64,000 nucleotides of DNA from Nitrospira sp. (GCA_024760505.1 CP058931.1:496001-560000); one strand, 5' to 3'. Shown: positions 53,377 to 61,107, counted from the stretch's first letter. Translations and numbers: made by a program. The notes: a model not told the origin generated them from the letters alone.

Positions 53377-53469
53377 ATGGGCAATCCGCTCGATACGATC
53401 TCTGGCACCATCACTGCTGGCTTTGTATTGACTGTGGTCCTGTACGGCCTGGTCAAAATGCTGGTGTGA
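53377..53469 (+). CDS. 30-residue single-pass membrane peptide
   Basis: A 30-codon gene with a near-perfect ribosome-binding site (AAAGGAGGAAGAC) before ATG 53377 and a TGA at 53467. The product is a short polar start (MGNPLDTISGTI) followed by one hydrophobic helix (TAGFVLTVVLYGLVKMLV). It lies 56 bp upstream of the PuuD-like membrane protein on the same strand, so the two are probably co-translated. The size and layout resemble small accessory subunits of membrane oxidases (CydX/CcoQ-like), but no residue-level match can be claimed. A role as a small partner of the next protein is inference. Confidence 0.6.
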   Translation: MGNPLDTISGTITAGFVLTVVLYGLVKMLV

Positions 53470-53525
53470 CACCTGAGCACCTCCAAAGACTTATTTAATC
53501 AACCTAACGAATACGAGGACATCTT

Positions 53526-54005
53526 ATGGAAAGTTTATTAGCGTGGGGACATTACCTCGCGGGCATTACCTGGATTGGAATTCTCTATTACTTTAATTTC
53601 ATCCAAGTGCCATTTCTCAAAGCCGTCACACCCGAAACCAAAGCTGAATCCTTTAAACACCTGGTGCCCAATGCGCTCTGGTGGTTTCGCTGGGGGGCCC
53701 TGTTCACCTGGATATTTGGCGCCGCCTTACTGATGAATCAGCATCGGATGGGAAGTGCATTTATGCTGCAGGGACCCGATGCCGTGATCGGCATGGGTGC
53801 ATGGCTTGGAACCATTATGTTGCTGAATGTGTGGGGAATCATTTGGCCCAATCAGAAAAAAGTCCTTGGGCTCAAGGAAGCCACACCTGAAGAAAAAGCC
53901 AAGGCCGGACGGATGGCACTCCTGGCGTCCCGCACGAATACCATGCTTTCCATCCCGATGTTATTTTTCATGGCCAATTCCGGCCATGCTTCCGGTTTGT
54001 TCTGA
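53526..54005 (+). CDS. PuuD/urate-oxidase-N-type multi-pass membrane protein
   Basis: 159 residues with four hydrophobic helices: LLAWGHYLAGITWIGILYYFNF, WFRWGALFTWIFGAALLM, AVIGMGAWLGTIMLLNVWGII and MLSIPMLFFMANS. The first helix has GHxxAGITWIG, the signature seen in the membrane part of PuuD-like urate hydroxylases and related heme-binding families (CopD/DUF2269 style). Conserved histidines at the first and last helices could bind heme. The C-terminal cytochrome c domain of PuuD is absent, so it is not a complete urate hydroxylase. It follows the 30-aa peptide gene and ends at a strong terminator. Confidence 0.75.
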   Translation: MESLLAWGHYLAGITWIGILYYFNFIQVPFLKAVTPETKAESFKHLVPNALWWFRWGALFTWIFGAALLMNQHRMGSAFMLQGPDAVIGMGAWLGTIMLLNVWGIIWPNQKKVLGLKEATPEEKAKAGRMALLASRTNTMLSIPMLFFMANSGHASGLF

Positions 54006-54053
54006 TCTCAATTATCCCTTCCTAATCTCAGATCAAAAATCTGGATGACGACA

Positions 54054-54084
54054 AAAGCCGGGGTCAAAAGACCCCGGCTTTTTC
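54054..54084 (+). terminator. Rho-independent terminator after the PuuD-like gene
   Basis: The perfect 12-bp stem AAAGCCGGGGTC / GACCCCGGCTTT has an AAAA loop and a following T-run. It starts 49 bp after the stop codon and closes the two-gene membrane unit. Confidence 0.9.
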
Positions 54085-54282
54085 TATACAGCATCCTTGT
54101 TTTTCTCGTGGCTCACTATAAGGGCCTGGAGGGATTGTATGAATCAGGAAGCCACAGCCCACAATCCGGAGCAAAAATTGCTAGACTCCATCTATTATCC
54201 CAGAATCCTCAATTCGTCCTTGGCACTGACTCCAACCTTTTAAGTTCGTCCCCCTCTTCTACGGCAAGGATAATGGAAGCAA

Positions 54283-54519
54283 CTAATCCTGGACGACGAT
54301 ATGGGTGTCGGTTTCCTCCACTCCCGGGATGGTGTGAATCTTGGCCATGATGAGGTTGGACAGGGCACGGTCATCAGGCGCATTGACCAGACCAAAGATA
54401 TCAGGCTGACCGAAACAGGCATGAGCTTGTTCCACCCCGGAAAGGGCTTTGAGAGTCTCTAACACATCCTGGACTTTTCCGGCTTTGACTTTCATGAGAA
54501 TATACGCTTTGGCTGCCAT
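54283..54519 (-). CDS. Stand-alone Lrp/AsnC ligand-binding (RAM/SMA-type) protein
   Basis: 78 residues from ATG 54519, with AAGGAGGTGGGT before it. It is the C-terminal effector domain of Lrp/AsnC regulators without the DNA-binding part: a beta-alpha-beta-beta-alpha-beta ferredoxin-like order with AAKAYILMKVKAGKVQDVLETL in part, GQPDIFGLVNAPDD and LIMAKIHTIPGVEETDTHIV. Free-standing versions bind small ligands, often amino acids, and form dimers or larger rings. The target here is unknown. It stands alone between two convergent genes. Confidence 0.88.
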   Translation of the reverse strand: MAAKAYILMKVKAGKVQDVLETLKALSGVEQAHACFGQPDIFGLVNAPDDRALSNLIMAKIHTIPGVEETDTHIVVQD

Positions 54520-54780
54520 ACCCACCTCCTTGATGAATGCGAATCAGATTTCGGTGATCAATAGTGAAATTGATGTTGGGACACAAAAGACATAATCGAT
54601 ATCGCTTTACCGAGCCATGTTGAAAGTACCTTTGTACCATAGATGGAAGGTAGCTTCCATTCTCTTCCCCCTCCCTCCCAAACAGCCTAAGCAACCAAAA
54701 AGAAGTTGCGGACGCCCTGCCTTCCTCAGGTAGGATGAGCGATTATTTCTCCCCATCCTATTCACCTTCAAGGAAATATT

Positions 54781-55713
54781 GTGTCTTCTCGTATTGTGTC
54801 GTTGATTCCTAGTGGGACAGAAATGGTCTGCGCATTAGGTTGTCGTGCCCAGCTTGTCGGCCGGTCACACGAATGCGATTTTCCTTCCGACATCACCGCT
54901 CTTCCTGTTTGCACTCAAGCCACGGTGGATAGTGAAGGAAGGAGCCAAGCTATTCATGCCCAGGTTTCCGAACGTCTTCAGTCAGCCCTTTCCTTGTATG
55001 AGGTCTTGGTCGACCAAATGCAGGACTTACGACCTGATGTCATCGTAACCCAGATCCAGTGTGAGGTGTGTGCCGTGAGCGCTGATGAGGTGCAGCGGGC
55101 CCTTCGCGACGTGATAGGAATGTCACCCACATTGATTTCCCTGTGTGCACAGGACTTATCAGGGGTTTGGGACGATCTGACCAGAGTGGCGGGCGTCTTA
55201 GGACAGCAAGCTGCAGGAGAGGCATTTCTGAAACAGGCCCACCAACGCATAGGCGATATTGCGGACCGCTCCCAACAACAACCTACGCCCCCCACTGTGG
55301 CCTGCATCGAATGGATGGAACCGCTGATGGCTGCCGGCAACTGGGTACCCGAACTGGTTCATTTGGCCGGAGGGCAATCGGTGTTTGGACAGCGGGGGAC
55401 ACACGCCCCATGGATAACCTGGGAAGCCTTAGCCGCCTCGGATCCGGATATCCTGGTCTTGATGCCTTGTGGATTTTCCATGGCTCGCATTCAAGAAGAA
55501 TTGCCGGTCATGACATCGCATCCTTTTTGGCCACAATTACGAGCAGTGCAAAATCAGAAGGTGTACCTGACGGATGGGAACCAGTTTTTCAACCGTCCGG
55601 GGCCGCGCCTCGTTGAATCCCTCGAAATTTTGGCTGAGATTTTTCATCCCACTCATTTTCAGTTTGGGCACCAAGGCCAGGGATGGCGGCAGTGGGTTCC
55701 TGGATACCGATGA
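54781..55713 (+). CDS. Cobalamin-binding / BtuF-like periplasmic-binding-fold protein
   Basis: 310 residues from GTG 54781 (AAGGAA upstream). It has the two-lobed BtuF/FhuD binding-protein fold: RIVSLIPSGTEMVCALGC, then DVIVTQIQCEVCAVS, VACIEWMEPLMAAGNWVPEL in part, ALAASDPDILVLMPCGF, and the closing strand VYLTDGNQFFNRPGPRLVESL. No signal peptide is seen and no ABC permease or ATPase is beside it, so it may act in the cytosol or use an export route not visible here. Such stand-alone members are often annotated as cobalamin-binding proteins. The ligand is inferred, not shown. Confidence 0.82.
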   Translation: MSSRIVSLIPSGTEMVCALGCRAQLVGRSHECDFPSDITALPVCTQATVDSEGRSQAIHAQVSERLQSALSLYEVLVDQMQDLRPDVIVTQIQCEVCAVSADEVQRALRDVIGMSPTLISLCAQDLSGVWDDLTRVAGVLGQQAAGEAFLKQAHQRIGDIADRSQQQPTPPTVACIEWMEPLMAAGNWVPELVHLAGGQSVFGQRGTHAPWITWEALAASDPDILVLMPCGFSMARIQEELPVMTSHPFWPQLRAVQNQKVYLTDGNQFFNRPGPRLVESLEILAEIFHPTHFQFGHQGQGWRQWVPGYR

Positions 55714-55821
55714 ATACCTTGAAGAAGCAACTCACCGAGCACGGGGCTTCCCAATTTCGTTTTTGCTTGCCTTGCCCCTGTGCAGCCGGCGTACTCCGGT
55801 TGACCGTCTCATTAGGGTTTT

Positions 55822-55840
55822 GTTAAATAGTAATTATTCC
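55822..55840. promoter_or_regulatory. Possible PerR/Fur-type operator
   Basis: The stretch GTTAAATAGTAATTATTCC, 15-33 bp upstream of the regulator's ATG, is AT-rich with a partial dyad (ATAgTAATTAT), similar in style to Fur/PerR boxes (TTATAATnATTATAA). Autoregulation of the regulator-rubrerythrin unit would be expected. The match is imperfect. Confidence 0.35.
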
Positions 55841-55854
55841 TAAACAGGAACCAT

Positions 55855-56358
55855 ATGGAAATTCCCTTTAATGACATCAAGCAAAAGTTTCAGGGATGCG
55901 GTTTAAAAACGACTCCGCAGCGAACAGCAATTTATGATGCACTCCTCCGCAGCACTACCCATCCGACAGCGGAAGAGCTCTTTGCTGAAGTCGCTCCGCA
56001 ATTTCCCATGATGTCTCTGAACACCGTCTACTACACACTTGGAGCTTTGCGTACCTCCGGGTTGATTCATGAAGTCAATATTGGCCATACCCGGGCTCGA
56101 TTTGATGCCAACCTGTCTCCCCATCACCATTTGATTTGCTTGGGGTGCCAGTCCATTGTCGATGTCATCGATCCCCGACTCAATCGCCTGACCTCCCCAG
56201 CCGGCATTCCCAAAGATTTTGAAATTACGAGTTATCAGGTCGCTTTCCGTGGACTTTGCGGCTCCTGTCGCCGCCACACGGGGCGCTCCATCAACCATTC
56301 ATCACCGGGGTTACACCCCACAACCGTCAAAGGAGGACTCCATGGGAAAAGCTCTTAA
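55855..56358 (+). CDS. Fur/PerR-family metal-dependent regulator
   Basis: 167 residues. The winged-helix domain shows LKTTPQRTAIYDALLRS, HPTAEELFAEVAPQFPMMSLNTVYYTL in part and LIHEVNIG. The metal-binding half has ARFDANLSPHHHLICLGC and a second cysteine pair in LCGSC for the structural zinc. An aspartate before the histidine run (FDANLSPHHH) fits the PerR-type regulatory site that senses peroxide by metal-catalysed oxidation. A neighbouring rubrerythrin gene overlapping its 3' end by 17 bp supports a peroxide-stress role. PerR rather than Fur is an inference. Confidence 0.9.
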   Translation: MEIPFNDIKQKFQGCGLKTTPQRTAIYDALLRSTTHPTAEELFAEVAPQFPMMSLNTVYYTLGALRTSGLIHEVNIGHTRARFDANLSPHHHLICLGCQSIVDVIDPRLNRLTSPAGIPKDFEITSYQVAFRGLCGSCRRHTGRSINHSSPGLHPTTVKGGLHGKSS

Positions 56359-56770
56359 AGGCACAAAAAGCCACGAAAATTTAAAAGCGGCATTTGCCGG
56401 TGAATCGCAAGCGAATCGACGCTATTTATATTTCGCCCGGCGGGCGGACATTGAAGGCTACACCGATATCGGCGGTCTGTTTCGTGATACCTCGGAAGCT
56501 GAAACCGGACATGCGTTTGGGCACCTGGACTTTTTGAAGGAAGTCGGGGATCCTGCCACCGGCGTGCCGATTGGCAACACCGAAGCCAATTTAAAAGCAT
56601 CGATTGAAGGTGAGACCTACGAATACACCCAGATGTATCCCGGCATGGCGAAAACCGCTCGTGATGAAGGCCTTGAGGAACTTGCAGAATGGTTTGAGAC
56701 GTTGGCCAAAGCCGAACGATCCCATGCGAACCGGTTTACGAAAGGGCTGGAATCCCTAAAACAGAGCTAA
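56342..56770 (+). CDS. Rubrerythrin (ferritin-like domain only)
   Basis: 142 residues from ATG 56342, with AAAGGAGGACTCC before it. It is a four-helix di-iron bundle with the usual carboxylate ligands: AFAGESQANRRY, DTSEAETGHAFGHL, IEGETYEYTQMYP and LAKAERSHANRF. The C-terminal rubredoxin domain of classical rubrerythrins is missing, so electrons must come from another protein. It reduces hydrogen peroxide in the cytosol. It overlaps the Fur/PerR gene by 17 bp and precedes the FeS-protein gene, probably as one stress unit. Confidence 0.94.
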   Translation: MGKALKGTKSHENLKAAFAGESQANRRYLYFARRADIEGYTDIGGLFRDTSEAETGHAFGHLDFLKEVGDPATGVPIGNTEANLKASIEGETYEYTQMYPGMAKTARDEGLEELAEWFETLAKAERSHANRFTKGLESLKQS

Positions 56771-56792
56771 TAGCCTCGGCATTATGACACAC

Positions 56793-56821
56793 GGCGGCGG
56801 TCGATAAAGAAGGCTGCCGCC
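56793..56821 (+). terminator. Weak hairpin between rubrerythrin and the FeS-protein gene
   Basis: GGCGGC (56793-56798) can pair with GCCGCC (56816-56821) around a 17-base loop, and TTGTATAC follows instead of a T-run. It may limit read-through or only stabilise the rubrerythrin mRNA. Confidence 0.35.
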
Positions 56822-56864
56822 TTGTATACACTCTTTCACAGACTCTCAAACAAAGCCATAACCC

Positions 56865-58139
56865 GTGCCAAAATTTGACCTTATCACTCCAGGCTGGACC
56901 AGGTCTCAACTCGAAACCGAGACACGGCGCATTTTCGATGTCTGTGACGGATGTCGACGATGCTTTAACTTATGCCCGTCGTTCAATACCCTTATTGACC
57001 GGATTGATGAGTATGAGAGCGACTCAACGCAATTCACTGCACAGGATTTCACGAAGATTGAACAGGAATGCTATTACTGCAAACTCTGCTTCAACCATTG
57101 TCCCTATTCTCCCCCCCACCAATACGATCTGGATTTTCCCAGGCTCATGGCTGCCTGGAAAAAGCAACGTACCGCTGAAGGTGGGGCCACGTGGCGTGAC
57201 AAGTTCCTGATCCAAACCGATTTGATCGGAAAACTGGGAAGCCTGACCGCTCCACTGACCAATTGGGCCCTTCGCACACCGTGGCTTCGGAGTCTGGTTG
57301 AGCGTATGGTCGGCGTGCACAAAAACCGCCAAGTCCTTTCGTTTCAATCCCAGACCTTTACCCAATGGTGGGATCAGCGAAAGCCGGCTCCCGCACCTAC
57401 CAATAGACAGGGAAAAGTAGCCTTCTTCCCAAGTTGCCTGGTGACGTATCAGGTGACTGATATTGGAAAAGCTGCCGTGCAAATTTTGGAGAAAAACGGC
57501 ATTGAGGTCGTGGTACCTTCAAATCAGCAGTGCTGTGGGATGCCACGGTTTGACTTGGGTGATACCGATGGAATGGCCAAGATTGCCGAGTCTCAATATC
57601 GACTCTTTGCGCCCTATCTCGATCAGGGATATGACATCGTCATTCCAGCACCCAGTTGTAGCCTGATGTTCAAACGGGAATACCCTTACCTCAAACCCAC
57701 ACCTGAAATGAAGCAATTGAGCGAGCGCACGTTTGATCTTTGCGAATATTTAATGCGGCTCAAACGGGAAGGCAGGCTTTCCCTTGATTTTCAAGCTAAT
57801 CCCGGACGAGTGGCGTATCAAATTCCCTGTCATTTACGTGATCAGAACATCGGCTTTAAATCAAAAGAATTGATGGAGTTGACCGGGGCCAGGGTTCATC
57901 TCATCGAGAAATGTTCCGGACACGATGGAGCCTGGAGTGCCAAGACTGAATTCTTTGATCTCTCGATGAAAATCGCCAAGAAAGCCGTGCGGGAAATTCA
58001 AGAGGAGCCGTTCGACGTCGTCGCCTCCGATTGCCCCCTGTCGGCACTACAACTGGACCAAGCACTTCAAACTGCACCAACTCAATCGACCCTTCATCCT
58101 ATTCAAGTCGTTCGTAACGCCTATGGATTAACACCATGA
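56865..58139 (+). CDS. GlpC/HdrD-like iron-sulfur protein of the rubrerythrin-DUF3501 module
   Basis: 424 residues from GTG 56865; the ribosome-binding site is weak. Two 4Fe-4S motifs lie at the N-terminus (CDGCRRCFNLCP and CYYCKLCFNHCP). They are followed by two cysteine-rich CCG domains, the first with FFPSCLVTYQV and NQQCCGMPRFDLGD, the second with IPCHLRDQNIG and KCSGHDGAWSAK. The layout is that of GlpC/HdrD-type Fe-S electron-transfer proteins. Without a flavin partner it is not a complete glycerol-3-phosphate dehydrogenase. Its place next to rubrerythrin suggests it feeds electrons to it. The DUF3501 gene follows with a 4-bp ATGA overlap. Confidence 0.9.
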   Translation: MPKFDLITPGWTRSQLETETRRIFDVCDGCRRCFNLCPSFNTLIDRIDEYESDSTQFTAQDFTKIEQECYYCKLCFNHCPYSPPHQYDLDFPRLMAAWKKQRTAEGGATWRDKFLIQTDLIGKLGSLTAPLTNWALRTPWLRSLVERMVGVHKNRQVLSFQSQTFTQWWDQRKPAPAPTNRQGKVAFFPSCLVTYQVTDIGKAAVQILEKNGIEVVVPSNQQCCGMPRFDLGDTDGMAKIAESQYRLFAPYLDQGYDIVIPAPSCSLMFKREYPYLKPTPEMKQLSERTFDLCEYLMRLKREGRLSLDFQANPGRVAYQIPCHLRDQNIGFKSKELMELTGARVHLIEKCSGHDGAWSAKTEFFDLSMKIAKKAVREIQEEPFDVVASDCPLSALQLDQALQTAPTQSTLHPIQVVRNAYGLTP

Positions 58140-58717
58140 AACTGCTCACACCGCAAGATCTCCTCTCGGCTGCTCAATATGAGGAAGACCGAGCCGCCAT
58201 TCGGCAAAAAATTATTGCCCTTAAAAAACGGCGCCGCATTTCTGTAGGAGAATTCGTGACACTCGTATTTGAAAATCGGGAAACCCTCCTATTTCAAATA
58301 CAAGAAATGATTCGAATAGAGCGCATTTTTGATCCGGGAAAAATTCAGGAAGAATGTGACGTGTATAATGCCCTCCTACCAGATCGTCATGAATTGAGCG
58401 CAACCCTGTTTATCGAAATCACCGATTCCGAAAACATTCAACCGCTGCTGGATTCCTTTAAGAATATTGACCAGGCCAATACCGTGGGCCTCAAGGTTGG
58501 CGATACCACAGTTTTTGCAAATTTTGAGGCCGGGCATAGCAAGGAAGATAAAATCAGTGCCGTGCATTTTGTACGATTCTCCACCACCCAAACCTTTCGA
58601 GACCTCCTGACCCAGAAGGAAGTCCCTGCCTTTGTGACTATTCTCCACCCTCAATATCGTGCAGAAGCCCCAGTTTCTCAGGAATTGAGGCAGGAATGGC
58701 TAAAGGATCTCGAGTAA
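58136..58717 (+). CDS. DUF3501 family protein
   Basis: 193 residues, overlapping the FeS-protein stop by 4 bp. Recognisable DUF3501 features are the start KLLTPQDLLSAAQYEEDRA, the basic stretch LKKRRRISVGEFVTLVFENRE and QIQEMIRIERI, then an acidic EECDVYNALLP segment and a second half with strands around SAVHFVRFS. No cofactor motif is present. The family is uncharacterised but is repeatedly found with rubrerythrin and the GlpC-like protein, so it probably supports peroxide reduction or assembly of this system. That is inference from neighbours. Confidence 0.88.
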   Translation: MKLLTPQDLLSAAQYEEDRAAIRQKIIALKKRRRISVGEFVTLVFENRETLLFQIQEMIRIERIFDPGKIQEECDVYNALLPDRHELSATLFIEITDSENIQPLLDSFKNIDQANTVGLKVGDTTVFANFEAGHSKEDKISAVHFVRFSTTQTFRDLLTQKEVPAFVTILHPQYRAEAPVSQELRQEWLKDLE

Positions 58718-58766
58718 TTCATCATTTTTGCCGTTCATGAATCCGCAACCTCACAGTCCCTCTAAA

Positions 58767-58796
58767 TTGACAAGATTAAAAGGCGTGCTTTAAGAT
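58767..58796 (+). promoter_or_regulatory. Sigma70-type promoter of erpA
   Basis: TTGACA (58767-58772) and TAAGAT (58791-58796) are separated by 18 bases, in an AT-rich region 90 bp before the erpA start. The -35 box is a perfect consensus. Confidence 0.6.
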
Positions 58797-58809
58797 GTAA
58801 GCTCAATGT

Positions 58810-58848
58810 TAGATTCCTTTCAAACGATTGAAAGGAAAGATGAATCTA
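58810..58848 (+). promoter_or_regulatory. Inverted repeat in the erpA leader
   Basis: TTCCTTTCAA and TTGAAAGGAA form a perfect 10-bp stem with an ACGA loop. The outer TAGATTC and GAATCTA extend it with a 4-base bulge. It lies directly after the promoter and before the ribosome-binding site (AAGGAGGA), so it could be an RNA switch, attenuator or operator. I recognise no known class. Confidence 0.5.
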
Positions 58849-58884
58849 CAAAAATAATGTGATCATAAGGAGGATACAACGACT

Positions 58885-59205
58885 ATGGTAACAATTACCC
58901 CGATCGCAGAGCAGAAGATTAAGGAACTGATTAAGGAAGAAGAAAATTCCGTCGGTTTGCGGATTTACGTTAAAGGCGGTGGATGCAGCGGCTATCAATA
59001 TGGAATGTCGTTTGAAGATAAAACCAGCGATGATGACACCATCATCGAAAAAGGCGACGTGAAGGTCATTGTGGATTCCCAAAGTGCCCCAATGCTCAGC
59101 GGTGCAGAAGTCGATTACGTTGATAGCCTGCAAGGGTCGGGATTTGCCATCAAAAATCCTCAAGCGAAATCCACCTGCGGATGTGGAAGCTCGTTCTCGA
59201 CCTAG
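58885..59205 (+). CDS. erpA: A-type iron-sulfur carrier ErpA
   Basis: 106 residues with AAGGAGGA upstream of ATG. It is a HesB/IscA fold: MVTITPIAEQKIKELIKEE, VGLRIYVKGGGCSGYQYGM, then IVDSQSAPMLSGAEVDYVD and the end STCGCGSSFS. The three cysteines (one in GGCSG, two in CGCG) bind the cluster or iron. The wording of the C-terminus and of GGGCSGYQYG matches ErpA more than IscA. It inserts 4Fe-4S clusters into target enzymes. It is a single-gene unit with its own promoter, a leader hairpin and a terminator. Confidence 0.93.
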   Translation: MVTITPIAEQKIKELIKEEENSVGLRIYVKGGGCSGYQYGMSFEDKTSDDDTIIEKGDVKVIVDSQSAPMLSGAEVDYVDSLQGSGFAIKNPQAKSTCGCGSSFST

Positions 59206-59234
59206 AAAACATTCTTTCAGAACCCTAACCAATT

Positions 59235-59282
59235 AGGGCTGGACTTGGACTTCCCTAGGCAACCAAGATCCAGCCCTTTTTC
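59235..59282 (+). terminator. Rho-independent terminator after erpA
   Basis: AGGGCTGGA (59235-59243) pairs with TCCAGCCCT (59269-59277), extended by CTTGG/CCAAG, and is followed by TTTTTCTTTT. It starts 30 bp after the stop codon. Confidence 0.85.
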
Positions 59283-59299
59283 TTTTCTATAGAGACTTC

Positions 59300-60094
59300 A
59301 TGCCTAAAGCGACCCTCACCAAACGTCTAGAGTTTTGCTCCTCTCACCGCTACCACAATCCTGAATGGGATGACGCAAAAAACCGTGCGGTTTTTGGTCT
59401 TTGTAATAATGTGAATACCCATGGCCATAATTATATATTGGAAGTCACCTTGCGGGGGAACATCGACCCTGTCACAGGGATGATCATCAATTTATATGAT
59501 TTAAAACTCATTTTAAATCAGGTGCTGGAACAATTTGATCATAAAAACTTAAATCTCGATACCCCATATTTTTCCAAGAGAATTCCCACGACCGAAAATC
59601 TCGCAGTCACTCTCTGGCACATTTTGGAAAAACATCCAGACCTTCCTAATCCGGATGCACTTCGTCTTTATGAGGACGAAACCCTCTATGCCGAGGTGAA
59701 TGCGAGTTTCATGGATGGTGCCCCCCAACCTGCTAACGGGGAATCGGCCATCATCGCTCGACACTATGCGTTTTCAGCCCTGCATCAATCCAGGACGGGT
59801 CATAGGCAAGGACATGATTATGATCTGTGGATTGCTATTAAGGGCCAAATTTCCAGCGACACCGGGCAGGTTATGAATTTACAGACTGTGGATGAAATCG
59901 TCAGAGACCAGATCCTTGCACGATTTGACCAGCGAAATCTAAGCCAGGATCAGGCCTTTGCCAACATTCCCGTCACAGACTCCGCCCTTGCGAAGGTCAT
60001 CTGGGAAACACTGGATCCCCACTTCCACACACCCCCGCTATGCCGAGTCTCCGTGAGCCAACAATCAGGTGCCATGGCTGTGTATTCTGTATAG
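59300..60094 (+). CDS. Tandem 6-pyruvoyl-tetrahydropterin-synthase/QueD-like protein
   Basis: 264 residues built from two PTPS-fold repeats. Repeat 1 (about 1-125) has LEFCSSHRYHN, GLCNNVNTHGHNYILEV (zinc histidines and the catalytic cysteine in GLCNN) and FDHKNLNLDTPYF with PTTENLAV. Repeat 2 (about 148-264) has HYAFSALHQSRTGHRQGHDYDL, TGQVMNLQTVDEIV and FDQRNLSQDQAF. It keeps histidines for zinc but I see no cysteine at the equivalent catalytic place. One repeat probably catalyses and the other completes the barrel. The reaction may be pterin or queuosine-precursor synthesis, unresolved. It follows erpA after a terminator. Confidence 0.85.
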   Translation: MPKATLTKRLEFCSSHRYHNPEWDDAKNRAVFGLCNNVNTHGHNYILEVTLRGNIDPVTGMIINLYDLKLILNQVLEQFDHKNLNLDTPYFSKRIPTTENLAVTLWHILEKHPDLPNPDALRLYEDETLYAEVNASFMDGAPQPANGESAIIARHYAFSALHQSRTGHRQGHDYDLWIAIKGQISSDTGQVMNLQTVDEIVRDQILARFDQRNLSQDQAFANIPVTDSALAKVIWETLDPHFHTPPLCRVSVSQQSGAMAVYSV

Positions 60095-60216
60095 CCTGAA
60101 TCTGGAAGCACCGTCTTGAGGACGCGCACCAACTCAATCAGGATACCCTGCCAGCTGAAAAACCCTCTGCAGGCCGGACGGAACCAGGACCGGGTGAGGT
60201 TTCCCCAAGACAGAAT

Positions 60217-60555
60217 TTAGGTTTGGATAGAGAACGATTGCCGAATCAAGTCGGCCAGTTCGGCGGGTTCTAATTTTCCCTCTTTGGTAAGCACAAGCGT
60301 TCCATTGGAAAAGAAATGGGTAGTGGGATACGTTTCAAATTGATGACGCTTTTTAATGGCCCGGCACCGTCCCGGAACATGCATTTTGGCTTTTCCAAAT
60401 CGCACATTCGAATATTGTTGAGCGATATCTGCAAGAACAGGATCATACGCCTTACAAGGCTCACAGGTCGCAATGCCATAAGCCACAACTGCAGCCGAAG
60501 CCTCCGTAAACCCTGCATAATTGTCATCGTTCACATCTTCAACAATACCGGACAT
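60217..60555 (-). CDS. Thioredoxin-like protein with CEPC motif
   Basis: 112 residues from ATG 60555, with GAGG upstream. A thioredoxin fold is read from VVAYGIATCEPCKAYDPV (redox motif CEPC, C31 and C34), RFGKAKMHVPGRC and the cis-proline strand FETYPTTHFFSNG, then LEPAELADLIRQS. CEPC replaces the usual CGPC, which should shift its redox potential. It probably reduces disulfides in the cytosol. It lies 80 bp upstream of an opposite-facing gap and next to the peroxiredoxin gene on the same strand, so a reductase-peroxidase pair is likely. Confidence 0.88.
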   Translation of the reverse strand: MSGIVEDVNDDNYAGFTEASAAVVAYGIATCEPCKAYDPVLADIAQQYSNVRFGKAKMHVPGRCRAIKKRHQFETYPTTHFFSNGTLVLTKEGKLEPAELADLIRQSFSIQT

Positions 60556-60633
60556 CACAACCTCGCGATCCAAGATTACAGACCGAAGGAGTAGGTTCAA
60601 GAACCAACTCCTTCGATCAGACCATCCTCAGGA

Positions 60634-61107
60634 TTAATTCAACTTTTTCAACGCTTCCAAAATTTCTTTGTCGTCACGAGCGGTTTTGATATCTTGAACT
60701 TTCGCATAGGCCACTTTTCCATTTTTATCCACGATGACGGTAGCCCGCTTTGAGCAATTCAACGGCTCAAAATATAATCCATAGGCCTTAGATACCGTCC
60801 GATGCATATCGGCGAGTAATTGATGCTTAAGATCTAAGGAATCCGCCCAAGCTTTGTGGGAAAAAAAGCTGTCACAGCTTATGCCAAAAACTTCGGCATT
60901 GACTGATCCAAAGTTGGGAAAATCATCGGTTAAACATTTGTTTTCTCCGGTACAAACCGGGCTCCAATCCAGAGGATAAAATGCCAGAACCACGTTCTTC
61001 TTTCCGCGATAGTCGCTGAGCTTAACATCCTTTTGATCCTGGTCTTTTAATGTAAAATCGGGGGCTACGTCTCCGACTTTAACTTCTGCGGCAACATCTG
61101 TAGACAT
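60634..61107 (-). CDS. Peroxiredoxin (AhpC/TSA family, AhpE-like)
   Basis: 157 residues from ATG 61107, with AAGGAGAGCAATC before it. It shows VGDVAPDFTLKDQDQKDVKL, the strand VVLAFYPLDWSPVCTGENKC (peroxidatic cysteine C52 in PVCTGE) and FGISCDSFFSHKAWAD, ending VAYAKVQDIKTARD. The TxxC motif and the VCTGE wording fit an AhpE/1-Cys-like or atypical 2-Cys enzyme, with C58 or C78-80 as possible resolving residues. It reduces peroxides, probably using the thioredoxin-like protein encoded 78 bp downstream on the same strand. Confidence 0.93.
   Translation of the reverse strand: MSTDVAAEVKVGDVAPDFTLKDQDQKDVKLSDYRGKKNVVLAFYPLDWSPVCTGENKCLTDDFPNFGSVNAEVFGISCDSFFSHKAWADSLDLKHQLLADMHRTVSKAYGLYFEPLNCSKRATVIVDKNGKVAYAKVQDIKTARDDKEILEALKKLN

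Noticed and set aside
56865..58139. GlpC-like gene as part of a glycerol-3-phosphate dehydrogenase
   Set aside because: No GlpA/GlpB flavoprotein is present and the neighbours are rubrerythrin and DUF3501; the FeS-donor reading fits better.
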